This document shows, piece by piece, positions 8,140-16,378 of a stretch of 64,000 nt of DNA. Positions within the stretch are counted from its first letter, which is position 1; each line of letters begins with the position of its first letter. Position numbers and translations under genes: made by a program. Under the pieces are notes generated by a model. It ran no database searches and had not been told where the DNA came from. It saw only the letters and a program-made list of their open reading frames with translations. Source of the stretch: Bacillus sp. J33 (lineage in GTDB: Bacteria; Bacillota; Bacilli; Bacillales; Cytobacillaceae); contig NZ_JAEL01000007.1 in NCBI RefSeq assembly GCF_000518885.1, positions 1 through 64,000 of the forward strand, read 5' to 3'.

Positions 8140-9177
8140 TTATAATGTGCCTGCAGAAGTTTGCTCTGCTTCATTTTGACCGTCCATAAATCCTTTCTGT
8201 CCCATACCGCCTTCGTGGAACTTACCGCCACGGCCTTTTCCCGGACCATTAAAACCCGTGACATGACCTCCTTTCATGCCAACACCAACTCCTTGACTGC
8301 CTTCTTCAAGGACATCCTGCAATTTATCACTATCTTTATCCTCAATTTCTGTGATTAAATCAGCTGCAGTTTTGTCTTTAGTGGAAATTCCGAGCTCGTT
8401 GGCAAGGTTAGCTATTTTTTTCTCCTTGACTTCCTGCGCTATTTGCTGAAGGTATTTGCCGTCGATCGTAATTCCCAGTTCTTTTGCTTCTTTCTTCACC
8501 GTTTCAGATGCAACCTCCCTGGCGACTTCGCGGATATCCCTTCCTTCTATGGCTATGCCAAGCTTTTCAGCCTGCTTTTTTACTGAAGCTGTAAAAATCT
8601 CCTGGGATAATGTCTGCAAATCCTTGCCTTCAGTTGAAATTCCAAGGTCATTGGCCTGTTTATTAAGAGAAGCCGCCTGTATTTCCTCCAAGAGGGTTTC
8701 AGCATCTTTTCCTTCAGCTGATACTCCAAGCTCTTTCGCCTGTTCTGTAAGTTTTGTCAGGGGTATTTCTTCACGAAGAGCTTGTACATCTTTTCCGCTT
8801 GTTTTGATGCCCAATGCTTCAGCTTCCTCTTTTACTTTTGCAAGCAAAACTTCTTCCATTAATTCAGCTGTTTCTTTTCCATCTGTTTTAATGCCTAACT
8901 CCTTAGCTTCCTTTTTAGTTTCTGCAGCCCGTATTTCCTTTATCAATTCTTGCGCATCTTTCCCTTTTGTCTCAATGCCAAACTCTTTCGCCCTTTCCAG
9001 AATGGTTTCCGAATCTGGAATAAAGCCACGATGTCCGATTTCCTTGCCATTAAAGATCCAGCTGAGCGGCTTATCTGTTTCAGCCGTTGTTGCTCCATCT
9101 GCTGCGAATGCGGCTGTTGCATAACCTCCTGCAAGCATAGCTCCTGCAATGGCTAAACCGGCTACTGTCTTTTTCAT
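8140..9177 (-). CDS. Secreted protein with eight tandem 28-residue repeats
   Basis: A signal peptide (MKKTVAGLAIAGAMLAGGYA, then TAAFAADG) precedes a region made of eight consecutive 28-residue units, each beginning A-(K/E/N)-x-(L/F)-G-(I/V) and followed by (T/S)-x-(G)-(K)-(D) and an amphipathic helix ending E-(E/Q/K)-(I/V). They run without spacers from about residue 63 to 287. The C-terminal 55 residues are rich in Gly, His and Lys (GMKGGHVTG, GKGRGGKFHEGGMGQKG). I do not recognise a named family; the LGI...GKD...L..EI pattern vaguely recalls SAP/HeH-like helix-extended folds. The gene is monocistronic and precedes a response-regulator/kinase pair on the same strand. Confidence 0.75.
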   Translation of the reverse strand: MKKTVAGLAIAGAMLAGGYATAAFAADGATTAETDKPLSWIFNGKEIGHRGFIPDSETILERAKEFGIETKGKDAQELIKEIRAAETKKEAKELGIKTDGKETAELMEEVLLAKVKEEAEALGIKTSGKDVQALREEIPLTKLTEQAKELGVSAEGKDAETLLEEIQAASLNKQANDLGISTEGKDLQTLSQEIFTASVKKQAEKLGIAIEGRDIREVAREVASETVKKEAKELGITIDGKYLQQIAQEVKEKKIANLANELGISTKDKTAADLITEIEDKDSDKLQDVLEEGSQGVGVGMKGGHVTGFNGPGKGRGGKFHEGGMGQKGFMDGQNEAEQTSAGTL

Positions 9178-9200
9178 ACATATACCCCCAAGATTTTTTT

Positions 9201-9230
9201 AGGCCAAACCTAGCTTAACCTTGCTTTAAC
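9201..9230 (-). promoter_or_regulatory. Direct repeats, candidate response-regulator site
   Basis: On the minus strand the units GTTAAAGCAA, GGTTAAGCTA and GGTTTGGCCT follow each other, so that GTTAA/GTTT cores recur every 10-11 bp. OmpR-family regulators bind such phased direct repeats. The site lies 24-53 bp before the start of the repeat-protein gene. Confidence 0.4.
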
Positions 9231-9303
9231 TATATCGGCCTAATATGTCAGGAAGATGTCAAAGAGCCTATAAACGCCTTGCCTATCTCGGCCAGACGAT
9301 TTT

Positions 9304-10674
9304 TTATCCTGCTTCTTTAATTTTCTGGACTTTATACTTTCGCTTCTGGATGTAGATCAGCCTCATCGACAGGCAAATACCTGCAGCCAGCAGTCCGATT
9401 GTCAGGCCAATCCAATAGCCTGTTGCTCCCATGCTTGTATAATGGGCAAGGAGATAGCCAACCGGAAGACAGATCAGCCAATAGGCAATAAGCGTCACGA
9501 TGAATGATATATTAACGTCCTTATACCCTCTTAAAGCTGCTTGTGCCGTAGCCTGAATAGCATCCGAAATCTGAAAAAATAGAGCATAAATTAGAAAATG
9601 GGCAGTCAGAGCTATAACTGCACTCTCATTTGAGTAAAGAGCAGCAACCTCATATCGGAAGAGAACGACCAGCAAACCGGTAAACAAGGCAATGAGCATA
9701 GCCAAGTAGATACCTAGCCAGCTATATGCCTTTGCATCCTTATATCTTCCTGCCCCAACTTCAAAACCTACTAAAACAGTCTGTGCCATCGAAATGCTAA
9801 TTGGGATCATATAAAGGAAGGAAACAATATTTAATGCCGATTGGTAAGCAGCAATTGTTGTCACGCTGAACTTGCTGATTAAAATGGTCACAACTGCAAA
9901 CATGCTTGTTTCGAAAAAGATTGATAGTCCCATTGGCACGCCAATTTTTAAAATCTCCTTGCATCGCTCCCATGAAAAATCATTTATATTGCTAAAAATA
10001 TGATAAACAGAAAATGGCTCTTTCGTTTTGATAATAAAGGCAGTGACTGCAAGGATGAACCAATATGTAAACGAAGTGGCATAGCCTCCGCCGGCTCCAC
10101 CCAATTCCGGAAAGCCCCAATGGCCGAAAATAAGGACATAATTCAAAAAGAAATTAATCGGCAGGGAACAAAATAAAATAATCATAACAACACGGGTCTT
10201 CCCTAGTGCATATATAAAAGACCTTAATACATTAAAAACGAATAATGGGATAATTCCAAAGCTAAGACCTGCCAAATAGCTCCGGGCTGTTCCTTCAACA
10301 CCTGCTGGCAAATTCATGCTGTCCAATACAGGATTCAGCAAAAAAGAACCAGACACAATGACAATAATGGCAATAATAAAACCTAAGTACACTCCATTTT
10401 TTACAATTGAGGTAACTTCTTTATTCCTTTTCTCGCCAAACCTCTGTGCAGCAATCGGGGATACAGCCATCAAAATCCCGCTAAGGCCTGTAAATACAGG
10501 GTTCCAGATTGAAGATCCAATCGCCACCCCCGCCAGGTCGGAAGCATTATACCTTCCAGACATGATCGTATTAAAAAAGACCATTGCAAACATGCCAAGC
10601 TGCGTTATTAAAATGGGAATCAGCATAATTGAAATTTGCTTGATCTTTTCCTGCATAGTAAATGTCTGATACAT
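9304..10674 (-). CDS. MATE-family multidrug/cation efflux protein
   Basis: About 456 residues with twelve predicted membrane helices in two homologous halves, as in NorM-type exporters. Family marks include ILITQLGMFAMVFFNTIMSG and GVAIGSSIWNPVF in the first half, and SIFFETSMFAVVTILISKFS and YQSALNIVSFLYMIPISISM in the second. It exports organic cations or drugs in exchange for Na+ or H+. The start is taken at the ATG at 10674 (MYQTFTMQEK) with GGGAG 8 nt upstream; a frame extending to 10899 would add an unrelated 75-residue segment that reads through intergenic tandem repeats. Confidence 0.92.
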   Translation of the reverse strand: MYQTFTMQEKIKQISIMLIPILITQLGMFAMVFFNTIMSGRYNASDLAGVAIGSSIWNPVFTGLSGILMAVSPIAAQRFGEKRNKEVTSIVKNGVYLGFIIAIIVIVSGSFLLNPVLDSMNLPAGVEGTARSYLAGLSFGIIPLFVFNVLRSFIYALGKTRVVMIILFCSLPINFFLNYVLIFGHWGFPELGGAGGGYATSFTYWFILAVTAFIIKTKEPFSVYHIFSNINDFSWERCKEILKIGVPMGLSIFFETSMFAVVTILISKFSVTTIAAYQSALNIVSFLYMIPISISMAQTVLVGFEVGAGRYKDAKAYSWLGIYLAMLIALFTGLLVVLFRYEVAALYSNESAVIALTAHFLIYALFFQISDAIQATAQAALRGYKDVNISFIVTLIAYWLICLPVGYLLAHYTSMGATGYWIGLTIGLLAAGICLSMRLIYIQKRKYKVQKIKEAG

Positions 10675-10779
10675 CTTTAGGACTCCCTTAGTAAGGATAA
10701 ACACAGATTCCATTATATTATAACTTTTAGGGGAAAGACCTAAATTATAGATTTTTTTATGTTGTACAGTAAAACAAAA

Positions 10780-10880
10780 GTTGATGATATATTGGAATTG
10801 TTGCTGATATATTCGGTTAGTTGCTGATATATTGAGCAAGTTGATGAAAAAAATTGCAAAGTTGATGATATCCCAGGAAG
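10780..10880. repeat. Five tandem 20-21 bp repeats
   Basis: Units start at 10780, 10800, 10820, 10840 and 10861, each opening with GTTGATGA or GTTGCTGA, mostly followed by TATATT and a variable 5-7 bp. They lie between the MATE gene and the ArsR gene. Variable tails with a conserved head on a 20-bp period make this a minisatellite-like array and not CRISPR. Confidence 0.75.
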
Positions 10881-10908
10881 TCCCCCCTTCCGGAAACAAA
10901 TAATCCGC

Positions 10909-10948
10909 AAAAACAAGAAAAAGAGCCTTCCCAAAAGCCCTTTTTCTT
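10909..10948 (-). terminator. Terminator of the AHSA1-ArsR operon
   Basis: On the minus strand AAGAAAAAG (10948-10940) pairs with CTTTTTCTT (10923-10915), followed by GTTTTTG. Confidence 0.55.
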
Positions 10949-10952
10949 AAAT

Positions 10953-11315
10953 TTATTCATTTTTTTGATCGTTTTCAACGATTTTCAGCCCATCATCGCC
11001 ATCTTCAACAATGTGTTTTAGCTTAAGGAGCTTATTATTCCAGAATTGCTCGTAAAACGACAGCCATTCCTTCAGTTCTGTCAGCGGTTCTGGCTGCAAA
11101 TGATATATTTTTTCTCTCCCAACCTTCATTCCCGTTACCAATTCGGCTTCAGCAAGGATGTGAAGGTGCTTGGAAATAGCTGTCCGGCTCATTGGAAAAT
11201 GCGCGCTTATCTCGGAAATAGGACGTTCCTTTTCAGCCAGCAGTCTAAGAACCTCTCTTCTAGTTGGATCAGCAATCGCCTGAAACACATCATGTTTCCT
11301 GGCTGATGAGCTCAT
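10953..11315 (-). CDS. ArsR-family transcriptional regulator
   Basis: The 120-residue protein (from the ATG at 11315, [20 protein letters not shown]) is a typical ArsR winged helix: ADPTRREVLRLLAEKERPIS, recognition helix region MSRTAISKHLHILAEAELV and wing GREKIYHL. No metal-binding cysteine pair is present, so it belongs to the metal-independent class commonly paired with AHSA1/SRPBCC genes. Its start overlaps the stop of that gene by one base (TAATG), so translation is coupled. It most likely represses its own operon through the duplicated palindrome in the promoter. An earlier ATG in frame lies inside the upstream gene and is unlikely. Confidence 0.88.
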   Translation of the reverse strand: MSSSARKHDVFQAIADPTRREVLRLLAEKERPISEISAHFPMSRTAISKHLHILAEAELVTGMKVGREKIYHLQPEPLTELKEWLSFYEQFWNNKLLKLKHIVEDGDDGLKIVENDQKNE

Positions 11316-11731
11316 TAATCTTCTACAACCTTGCCAAGCTTCTCGAGAATTCCAGTCCATCCATGAGACATTCTTTCACGGATAACCGCACTTTCCTCGT
11401 TTGCTTTCGGAAGAACTTTATCAGGCTGTTGCCATCCGCCATGGATCAGCGTAAATTCTGTTTTGCCGCCCATGTCCTTTAACATGAACGATACGAACCA
11501 GCCCTCAGTATCCCATGTGAAAGAAAGCTTATTAGGCTCATCCAATTCAGTTACCTTACACGGAGATGGTCCAAATGGGGATTGCAAATGAAACTCATAT
11601 CCCAGTTCCGGCTTAAAATCATTTGGCATAAACCAAGCCTCGATCCCCTCTGAAGTAGAGACTGTCTTCCAAACTTTTTCAATTGGTGCATTAAGTATTA
11701 CAGTTTGTTTAATATCCTGCAGTGTATCCAT
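11315..11731 (-). CDS. SRPBCC (AHSA1-type) domain protein
   Basis: A 138-residue single-domain protein: [38 protein letters not shown] and [20 protein letters not shown] are marks of the AHSA1 branch of the START-like fold, a hydrophobic-ligand cup. Function in the cell is not known; in Bacillus these are usually paired, as here, with an ArsR regulator. AAAGGAGA lies 7 nt upstream of the ATG at 11731. It is the first gene of the operon and its promoter carries two operator-like palindromes. Confidence 0.87.
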   Translation of the reverse strand: MDTLQDIKQTVILNAPIEKVWKTVSTSEGIEAWFMPNDFKPELGYEFHLQSPFGPSPCKVTELDEPNKLSFTWDTEGWFVSFMLKDMGGKTEFTLIHGGWQQPDKVLPKANEESAVIRERMSHGWTGILEKLGKVVED

Positions 11732-11758
11732 TGATCATTCTCCTTTAATCAAAAATAT

Positions 11759-11809
11759 AACCATTTGGTTTCACTTCTGATTATATAAAACCATTTGGTT
11801 TCATGTCAA
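11759..11809 (-). promoter_or_regulatory. Promoter with duplicated operator for the AHSA1-ArsR operon
   Basis: The minus strand has TTGACA (11809-11804), an 18-bp spacer and TATAAT (11785-11780). The spacer contains the palindrome AACCAAATGGTT, and the same 15-mer TGAAACCAAATGGTT recurs 30 bp downstream (11773-11759). The placement between -35 and -10 and after -10 fits repression by the ArsR protein. Confidence 0.8.
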
Positions 11810-11818
11810 CCAATGAAG

Positions 11819-11842
11819 AAAGCCTGAACATGGTTCAGGCTT
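11819..11842 (-). terminator. Terminator of the bioDA operon
   Basis: AAGCCTGAAC (11820-11829) and GTTCAGGCTT (11833-11842) form a tight hairpin that includes the bioA stop; on the minus strand it is followed by TCTTC, a weak U-tract. Confidence 0.6.
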
Positions 11843-13199
11843 AAACGGCCGCCTTTTCTTTTTCAGTTACCTCTTTTATTGAATCCCTGATAATATGCAC
11901 CATTTTCCTAATTTGTTCCTCTGAACTTGCAAGCGGAGGCATAAAGACCACTATATCGCCAAGCGGTCTTGTCAGCATACCTCTTTTTCTCATTTCCAAT
12001 GTTGATAGATAGCCAATTCGGTCTTTCCAAGGAAACGCTTCTCCTGTATTTTTGTCTTGGACTAGTTCTATCCCGCACATTAATCCTGCTTGCCGGATGT
12101 CTCCTACATGCTTCAAGCTCTTTATTGCTGCTAATTCAGATTTCATGAACGCTGCTTTTTTTGCTGCTTGCTCCACAATTTTTTCCTCTTCGAAAATCTT
12201 TAAATTTGCCAATGCAACTGCACAGCCAAGCTGGTTGCCTGTGTAGGAGTGTCCATGGAAGAATGTCTTCATTTCTTCATATTCCCCATAAAAGGCTTCA
12301 TAAATTTCTTCTGTTGTCAGCGTTGCGGCAATGGGAAGATAGCCTCCTGTTATTCCTTTCGCAGCAGTCATAATATCCGGCCGGACGTTTTCATGCTCGA
12401 CTGCAAACATCTTTCCTGTACGGCCAAAGCCTGTGGCGACCTCATCTGCAATTAACAGAATATTAAATTCCCGGCAAAGCTCCTCTACCCCTTTGAGATA
12501 GCCATCAGGCATGACATTCATGCCTCCAGCCCCCTGCATAAGCGGTTCTACTGTAATAGCTGCAATTTCCTCATGACGGTTTTGAAATATGGCTCTCAGC
12601 TCTGTGAGTGCTTGGTCTCTCACTTCTGCTTCTCCGGTAAATGGACTGCGATATTGAAGCGGGAAAGGGGCTTTTATCGTTTCAAACATTAATGACCCAT
12701 AAACGCGGTGAAATAGATCCACACTGCCTACACTAATCGCCCCAATTGTATCCCCATGATAATTGTTGGAAAGGGTTACGAACTTCTTTTTCTTTTCTTG
12801 CCCTTTGTTTTGCCAATATTGGTAGGCCATCTTAAGCGCAATTTCAACTGATGCTGCACCTGAATCAGAAAAGAATACCCGCTGTATCCCCTCTGGCGTT
12901 ATTTCAATAAGTTTCTCGGCAAGTTGAATTGCCGGGACATTGGCTGCTCCTAAAAGTGTAGAATGTGCAATTAAATGAAGCTGCTCTCTTATTGCCTCAT
13001 CCAATTCCGCTTTCCGATGGCCATGCACATTTAGCCAAAGAGAGGAGTAGCCATCCAAATATTCCTTTCCATTAATATCCTTTAAAATTATGCCATCTCC
13101 GCTTTCAATAATTAAAGGATCACGTTCATAGTCTGTCATTTGTGTAAATGGAAGCCATAAATGCTTTTTGCTGCTTTCTAAAAGAGTATTATTATTCAC
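11841..13199 (-). CDS. bioA: Adenosylmethionine-8-amino-7-oxononanoate aminotransferase (BioA)
   Basis: Class III PLP aminotransferase that makes 7,8-diaminopelargonate in biotin synthesis, using S-adenosylmethionine as amino donor. Seen are [20 protein letters not shown], the BioA-type N-terminus; [13 protein letters not shown]-like [40 protein letters not shown]; and the PLP lysine in [13 protein letters not shown]. The probable start is the GTG at 13199 ([12 protein letters not shown]), which overlaps the end of bioD by 8 bp and has GGGGGAG upstream; about 452 residues, normal for BioA. The transcript is bioD-bioA. No bioB, bioF or bioW is in the window, so the rest of the pathway lies elsewhere or precursors are imported. 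Confidence 0.95.
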   Translation of the reverse strand: MNNNTLLESSKKHLWLPFTQMTDYERDPLIIESGDGIILKDINGKEYLDGYSSLWLNVHGHRKAELDEAIREQLHLIAHSTLLGAANVPAIQLAEKLIEITPEGIQRVFFSDSGAASVEIALKMAYQYWQNKGQEKKKKFVTLSNNYHGDTIGAISVGSVDLFHRVYGSLMFETIKAPFPLQYRSPFTGEAEVRDQALTELRAIFQNRHEEIAAITVEPLMQGAGGMNVMPDGYLKGVEELCREFNILLIADEVATGFGRTGKMFAVEHENVRPDIMTAAKGITGGYLPIAATLTTEEIYEAFYGEYEEMKTFFHGHSYTGNQLGCAVALANLKIFEEEKIVEQAAKKAAFMKSELAAIKSLKHVGDIRQAGLMCGIELVQDKNTGEAFPWKDRIGYLSTLEMRKRGMLTRPLGDIVVFMPPLASSEEQIRKMVHIIRDSIKEVTEKEKAAV

Positions 13200-13905
13200 C
13201 AAACCTAATCTCCCCCAAATTATCAAACTTTGAAAAGATCTCTTCCAGAAGTACCGAATTGTTAATTACTGCTGATATATTCTCCATATAAGGAATTTTG
13301 CTGATTACAGGGACCATTGTAAATTGCTCAATCATTCTTTGATTGTCCTCCTCAACCGCCGGATCTTCAGCATGCATTTGATTCATAATGATGCCGGCAA
13401 CTTTTATGCCTTCTTGTTTTAGCCTTGCAACAGTAAGAACGGTATGATTAATAGTCCCAACACCTGTCCTTGCTACTACAACAGCGGGAGCAGCTAAATC
13501 TTTTATTAAATCAAGCATGCAATAGCCCTCATCGGTTAAAGGGACCATTATGCCTCCTGCCCCTTCGATCAGAACAAAATCATTTTTAGCATACAGCTGT
13601 TCATAATGTTTAATGATTTTCTGCGGATCAATGCTTATTCCTTCCTCCCTTGCCGCCAAATGAGGCGAACATGGCTTCTTTAATAGATATGTATAAGATT
13701 CTTTCTCTGTTAAATCAGGGTTTGCCAGCTTATATAACTCGACATCAGGTGCTGCTGGTACTCCTTGAATTATTTCAGCACCGCTTTGGACAGGTTTATA
13801 CGCTGCAGTCCTTACTCCTTTTTGTTTTAAGTAAGCCGCAATGATAGTAGCAGCAGCAGTCTTGCCAACATCAGTATCTGTACCGGTAATAAATAGACTT
13901 TTAAT
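13192..13905 (-). CDS. bioD: Dethiobiotin synthetase (BioD), probable ATT start
   Basis: The P-loop [20 protein letters not shown], the segment [13 protein letters not shown] and [10 protein letters not shown] mark BioD, which closes the ureido ring of dethiobiotin from diaminopelargonate, CO2 and ATP. No ATG, GTG or TTG lies at the expected N-terminus. AAAGGAGG ends 7 nt before an ATT at 13905-13903 that begins [15 protein letters not shown]-like sequence exactly where BioD proteins start; that is my choice of start. The frame runs on to an ATG at 13974, but this would lie in the operator region and add 23 residues unlike BioD. It is first gene of bioDA, divergent from bioY, with a BirA-type operator 21 bp upstream. 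Confidence 0.92.
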   Translation of the reverse strand: MKSLFITGTDTDVGKTAAATIIAAYLKQKGVRTAAYKPVQSGAEIIQGVPAAPDVELYKLANPDLTEKESYTYLLKKPCSPHLAAREEGISIDPQKIIKHYEQLYAKNDFVLIEGAGGIMVPLTDEGYCMLDLIKDLAAPAVVVARTGVGTINHTVLTVARLKQEGIKVAGIIMNQMHAEDPAVEEDNQRMIEQFTMVPVISKIPYMENISAVINNSVLLEEIFSKFDNLGEIRFGE

Positions 13906-13925
13906 ATAAATACCTCCTTTTCTTA

Positions 13926-13954
13926 TGTAAACTTTATTTACAAAGAGGTTAACA
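13926..13954. promoter_or_regulatory. BirA-type operator in front of bioDA
   Basis: TGTAAAC, 15 bp, GTTAACA. This inverted arrangement of GTWAAC boxes with a spacer near 15 bp is the form of biotin repressor (BirA) operators in Bacillus. It lies just upstream of the bioD ribosome binding site. Confidence 0.75.
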
Positions 13955-13980
13955 TATGAGAATATATTAATCAATTAAAT

Positions 13981-14006
13981 GTTAACTAAAAATATTTTTC
14001 GTTAAC
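13981..14006. promoter_or_regulatory. BirA-type operator in front of bioY
   Basis: GTTAAC, 14 bp (an A-run then T-run), GTTAAC, ending 17 bp before the bioY start. It makes the second BirA box of the divergent region, so both the synthesis and uptake genes should respond to biotin. Confidence 0.75.
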
Positions 14007-14023
14007 AAAAAGAGGAGGTTCCT

Positions 14024-14605
14024 ATGAAGGAATTAAGGACACAGTATTTGGTACATTGCGGCTTATTCGCGGCACTAATGGGAATTGGAGCAAACCTTTC
14101 ACCATTTTTAATGATAGGGAGTGTACCGATTACTTTACAGCTGCTCTTCGCAATCCTAGCTGGCGGAATATTAGGAAGCAGAATAGGCTCATTGGCAATG
14201 CTTGTTTATATGCTTGTTGGCCTGATAGGCGCACCTGTTTTTGCGCAATTCAAAGGTGGTCCTGCCCAGCTTTTAAGTCCAACCTTTGGCTTTGTTCTGT
14301 CTTTTATTTTCGTCGCATACGCAACAGGAAAATTACTGGCTCATCCTGGCGGTCCAACACGCATGCGATACATATTTGCAGGATTTTTAAGTATTTCTGG
14401 CAACTATATAATAGGGACCAACTGGATGTACCTTTCTCTTAAATTATGGGCAGAAGCTCCGGATGGCTTCAGCTACAGTATGGCTTGGGGCTGGATGATG
14501 GCCTATTTGCCGCTTGATCTGGCAGTAACAGGTTTTGCTCTAGTGCTACTGCCAAAATTGCAAAGAGCATTGAAAAGGTCTTACAATCTCAGAGCGGATG
14601 TTTGA
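14024..14605 (+). CDS. bioY: Biotin transporter substrate-binding component BioY
   Basis: A 193-residue membrane protein of six helices. SVPITLQLLFAILAGGILGS and GLIGAPVFAQFKGGPAQLLS with PTFGFVLSFIFVAYATG are the BioY signature region that binds biotin in this ECF-type S component. It imports biotin with the shared EcfAAT energy module, whose genes are not in this window. GAGGAGG lies 6 nt before the ATG. It is divergent from bioDA and shares a regulatory region with a BirA-type operator, which supports the assignment. Confidence 0.95.
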   Translation: MKELRTQYLVHCGLFAALMGIGANLSPFLMIGSVPITLQLLFAILAGGILGSRIGSLAMLVYMLVGLIGAPVFAQFKGGPAQLLSPTFGFVLSFIFVAYATGKLLAHPGGPTRMRYIFAGFLSISGNYIIGTNWMYLSLKLWAEAPDGFSYSMAWGWMMAYLPLDLAVTGFALVLLPKLQRALKRSYNLRADV

Positions 14606-14685
14606 TAGATTTTACACCTAAACATGAAGGTTAAACCATATAATTTACAGAATATTATATTTAGTAGATTTAAGGAGGTTTAACA

Positions 14686-15483
14686 ATGCAGCAAACAATC
14701 CATGCACAAAAGCTTTCTGAGCTGGAAACTGCCATTCATACATACGTGCGTCCCGACACATTTCCGCTTGCTATTAGGATTATGAAAAAGGAGGAAGTCC
14801 TGCCTGAACGGGTAAAGCGTCCTGCCAAGGATTTTGGCAAAACGTTCAGCATCTGCCAGGCTGTAACCATGGCAAGGAGATACGGCTGGGCCCTTGCCAT
14901 GGGTGGAGAGGACTTATCCTGTCCGATTGCCAAAATTGCTTTTGGTTTTGAAGAGGAGCTTGACTATTATACAAAAGGAAGCTTGACAGATGGCATGTAC
15001 ACAAAAACCTGCGACCTAGGTGCATTATCGGAAGCGGCTGTTCCAAAGTTTACAAAAGAGGAAGCTGGGACAGTGCTAGTGGCTCCATTGGGAAGGGCTG
15101 CTTTTGAGCCGGAAGTGATCACTGTTTATGGGAATTCTGCACAGGTAATGAAAATGGTTGCAGGCGCCCTCTACCATACAGGAGGAGAAATCACTTCCAC
15201 CTTCACTGCACGTGCTGATTGTGCCGATATTGTCATTAAGACGATTAAAACAGAAAAACCGCAAGTCATCCTGCCGTGTTACGGAGACCGGGTTTTTGGA
15301 CAGACGCATGATCACGAAATGGCATTCACAATTCCCTTTTCCATGGCAGATGAGTTTATTGATGGGTTAAAACAAACCCACAAAGGCGGTGTCCGCTACC
15401 CTGTTCCAACCTACCTTCAGTATGAAGCAAAATATCCTGACACATATGAAAAATTGAACGACATGTTCGACAACAAAGTGTAA
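14686..15483 (+). CDS. DUF169-family protein
   Basis: The 265-residue protein matches the DUF169 family by the segments HTYVRPDTFPLAIRIMKKEE, KTFSICQAVTMARRYGWALA and GGEITSTFTARADCADIVIK, and has several conserved-looking cysteines (SICQA, EDLSCPIAK, TKTCDLGA, VILPCYGDR). The biochemical role of the family is not established. AAGGAGG lies 7 nt before the ATG. It starts 80 bp after bioY on the same strand with no terminator seen between, so it may share the biotin-controlled transcript, although the A/T-rich gap could hold a separate promoter. Confidence 0.8.
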   Translation: MQQTIHAQKLSELETAIHTYVRPDTFPLAIRIMKKEEVLPERVKRPAKDFGKTFSICQAVTMARRYGWALAMGGEDLSCPIAKIAFGFEEELDYYTKGSLTDGMYTKTCDLGALSEAAVPKFTKEEAGTVLVAPLGRAAFEPEVITVYGNSAQVMKMVAGALYHTGGEITSTFTARADCADIVIKTIKTEKPQVILPCYGDRVFGQTHDHEMAFTIPFSMADEFIDGLKQTHKGGVRYPVPTYLQYEAKYPDTYEKLNDMFDNKV

Positions 15484-15584
15484 TTCTCTTTAGCCGGCAC
15501 TTCATAATAGGAGTCCCGGCTTGTTTCATGTTTTAATAAAAGTAAAATAAAAAGAAACCTAACAAGAAAAGAGATGAAATCTAA

Positions 15585-16187
15585 TTGAGAAATTTCTTTC
15601 CATCTATATATGACCTGGCGATGAAACCACTGGAAAAACGAAATTTCCAGAAAATAAGAAAAGAGGTTCTGTCTAAGGCTGCCGGACGTGTACTGGAGAT
15701 CGGATCAGGCACCGGCATCAACTTTCCCATATATAAAAACGCAGCACATGTTGATGCCATCGAACCAAGCAAAGGTATGATCGAACAGTCACAAACACGA
15801 AAAACAGCTGCCAGGGTTCCAATCCGAGTCCACCAGCAATCAGCTGAAAACCTCGAATTCCCGGACAACACATTCGATACAGTTGTTGCTACATTGGTAT
15901 TCTGTACCATTCCCACCCCAGTAAAAGCGCTTGAGGAAATCATTAGAGTGAGCAAGCCCCAAGCAAAAATACTATTCTTTGAACATGTTAAAATGGAGCA
16001 GCCAGCACTTGCATTTGCACAGGAAGCCTTAAATCCGATTTGGAAACGAATTTGCGATGGCTGCCATTTAAACCGGGAAACATTAAAAATCATCCAGGAA
16101 TCTGGCTTGAAGGTTACAAAGGTAGCCTCACATTACAAAGGATTATTTATAGTGGTGGAAAGTGAGAATAATAAAGTGAGTCGTTGA
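15585..16187 (+). CDS. Class I SAM-dependent methyltransferase
   Basis: 200 residues with the Rossmann methyltransferase core: motif I VLEIGSGTGINFPIY, an acidic ribose contact in HVDAIEPSKGMIEQ, motif II ENLEFPDNTFDTVVATLVFC and motif III ISKPQAKILFFEHVK-like VSKPQAKILFFEHVK. This pattern is the UbiE/Methyltransf_11 branch acting on small lipophilic acceptors; the acceptor is unknown. The start is TTG at 15585 with only a weak GAGAT-type site, as the nearby ATG is out of frame. It stands alone, 100 bp after the DUF169 gene. Confidence 0.82.
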   Translation: MRNFFPSIYDLAMKPLEKRNFQKIRKEVLSKAAGRVLEIGSGTGINFPIYKNAAHVDAIEPSKGMIEQSQTRKTAARVPIRVHQQSAENLEFPDNTFDTVVATLVFCTIPTPVKALEEIIRVSKPQAKILFFEHVKMEQPALAFAQEALNPIWKRICDGCHLNRETLKIIQESGLKVTKVASHYKGLFIVVESENNKVSR

Positions 16188-16222
16188 TTTATTTTGCGGC
16201 CATATTCTTTAACGTATACCAA

Positions 16223-16345
16223 TTTCGTCGTTAATTTTGTCATTAGCTCCCGTTCTCCTTTTCCCCATCCTTTTTTCGCCGTTAAACTGCGTTATTAACT
16301 ACCATTTTCCTCTTCCACACCCTTTATTCGTCGTTACCCCCATTC
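16223..16345. repeat. Three imperfect ~51-bp intergenic repeats
   Basis: The head (T)TTCGYCGTTA recurs at 16223, 16274 and 16326, followed by pyrimidine-rich text with CCATTTTCCTCTTCC-like tails. The third copy is cut short. It lies between two genes that converge here. The style, a head with a short 'TTCGTCGTTA' word and a drifting tail, is like the 21-bp array at 18422. Confidence 0.55.
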
Positions 16346-16346
16346 C

Positions 16347-16375
16347 ATAAAAAAGAAGGCTCTAGCAGCCCTCTT
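16347..16375 (-). terminator. Terminator of the ABC importer/CoA ligase operon
   Basis: On the minus strand AAGAGGGCT and AGCCTTCTT pair with one G-U, followed by TTTTTT. It lies 4 bp after the last gene. Confidence 0.75.
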
Positions 16376-16378
16376 AGA

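Noticed and set aside
8456-9124. 222-codon open frame on the plus strand opposite the repeat protein
   Set aside because: It has no ribosome binding site and exists because the 84-bp repeat lacks stops in the opposite frame.
10675-10899. N-terminal 75-residue extension of the MATE protein
   Set aside because: It reads through the 20-bp repeat array; the ATG at 10674 has a good ribosome site and gives normal family length.
13906-13974. bioD start at the ATG at 13974
   Set aside because: It would put the start codon inside the operator region and add residues absent from BioD proteins, while a perfect ribosome site serves the ATT at 13905.
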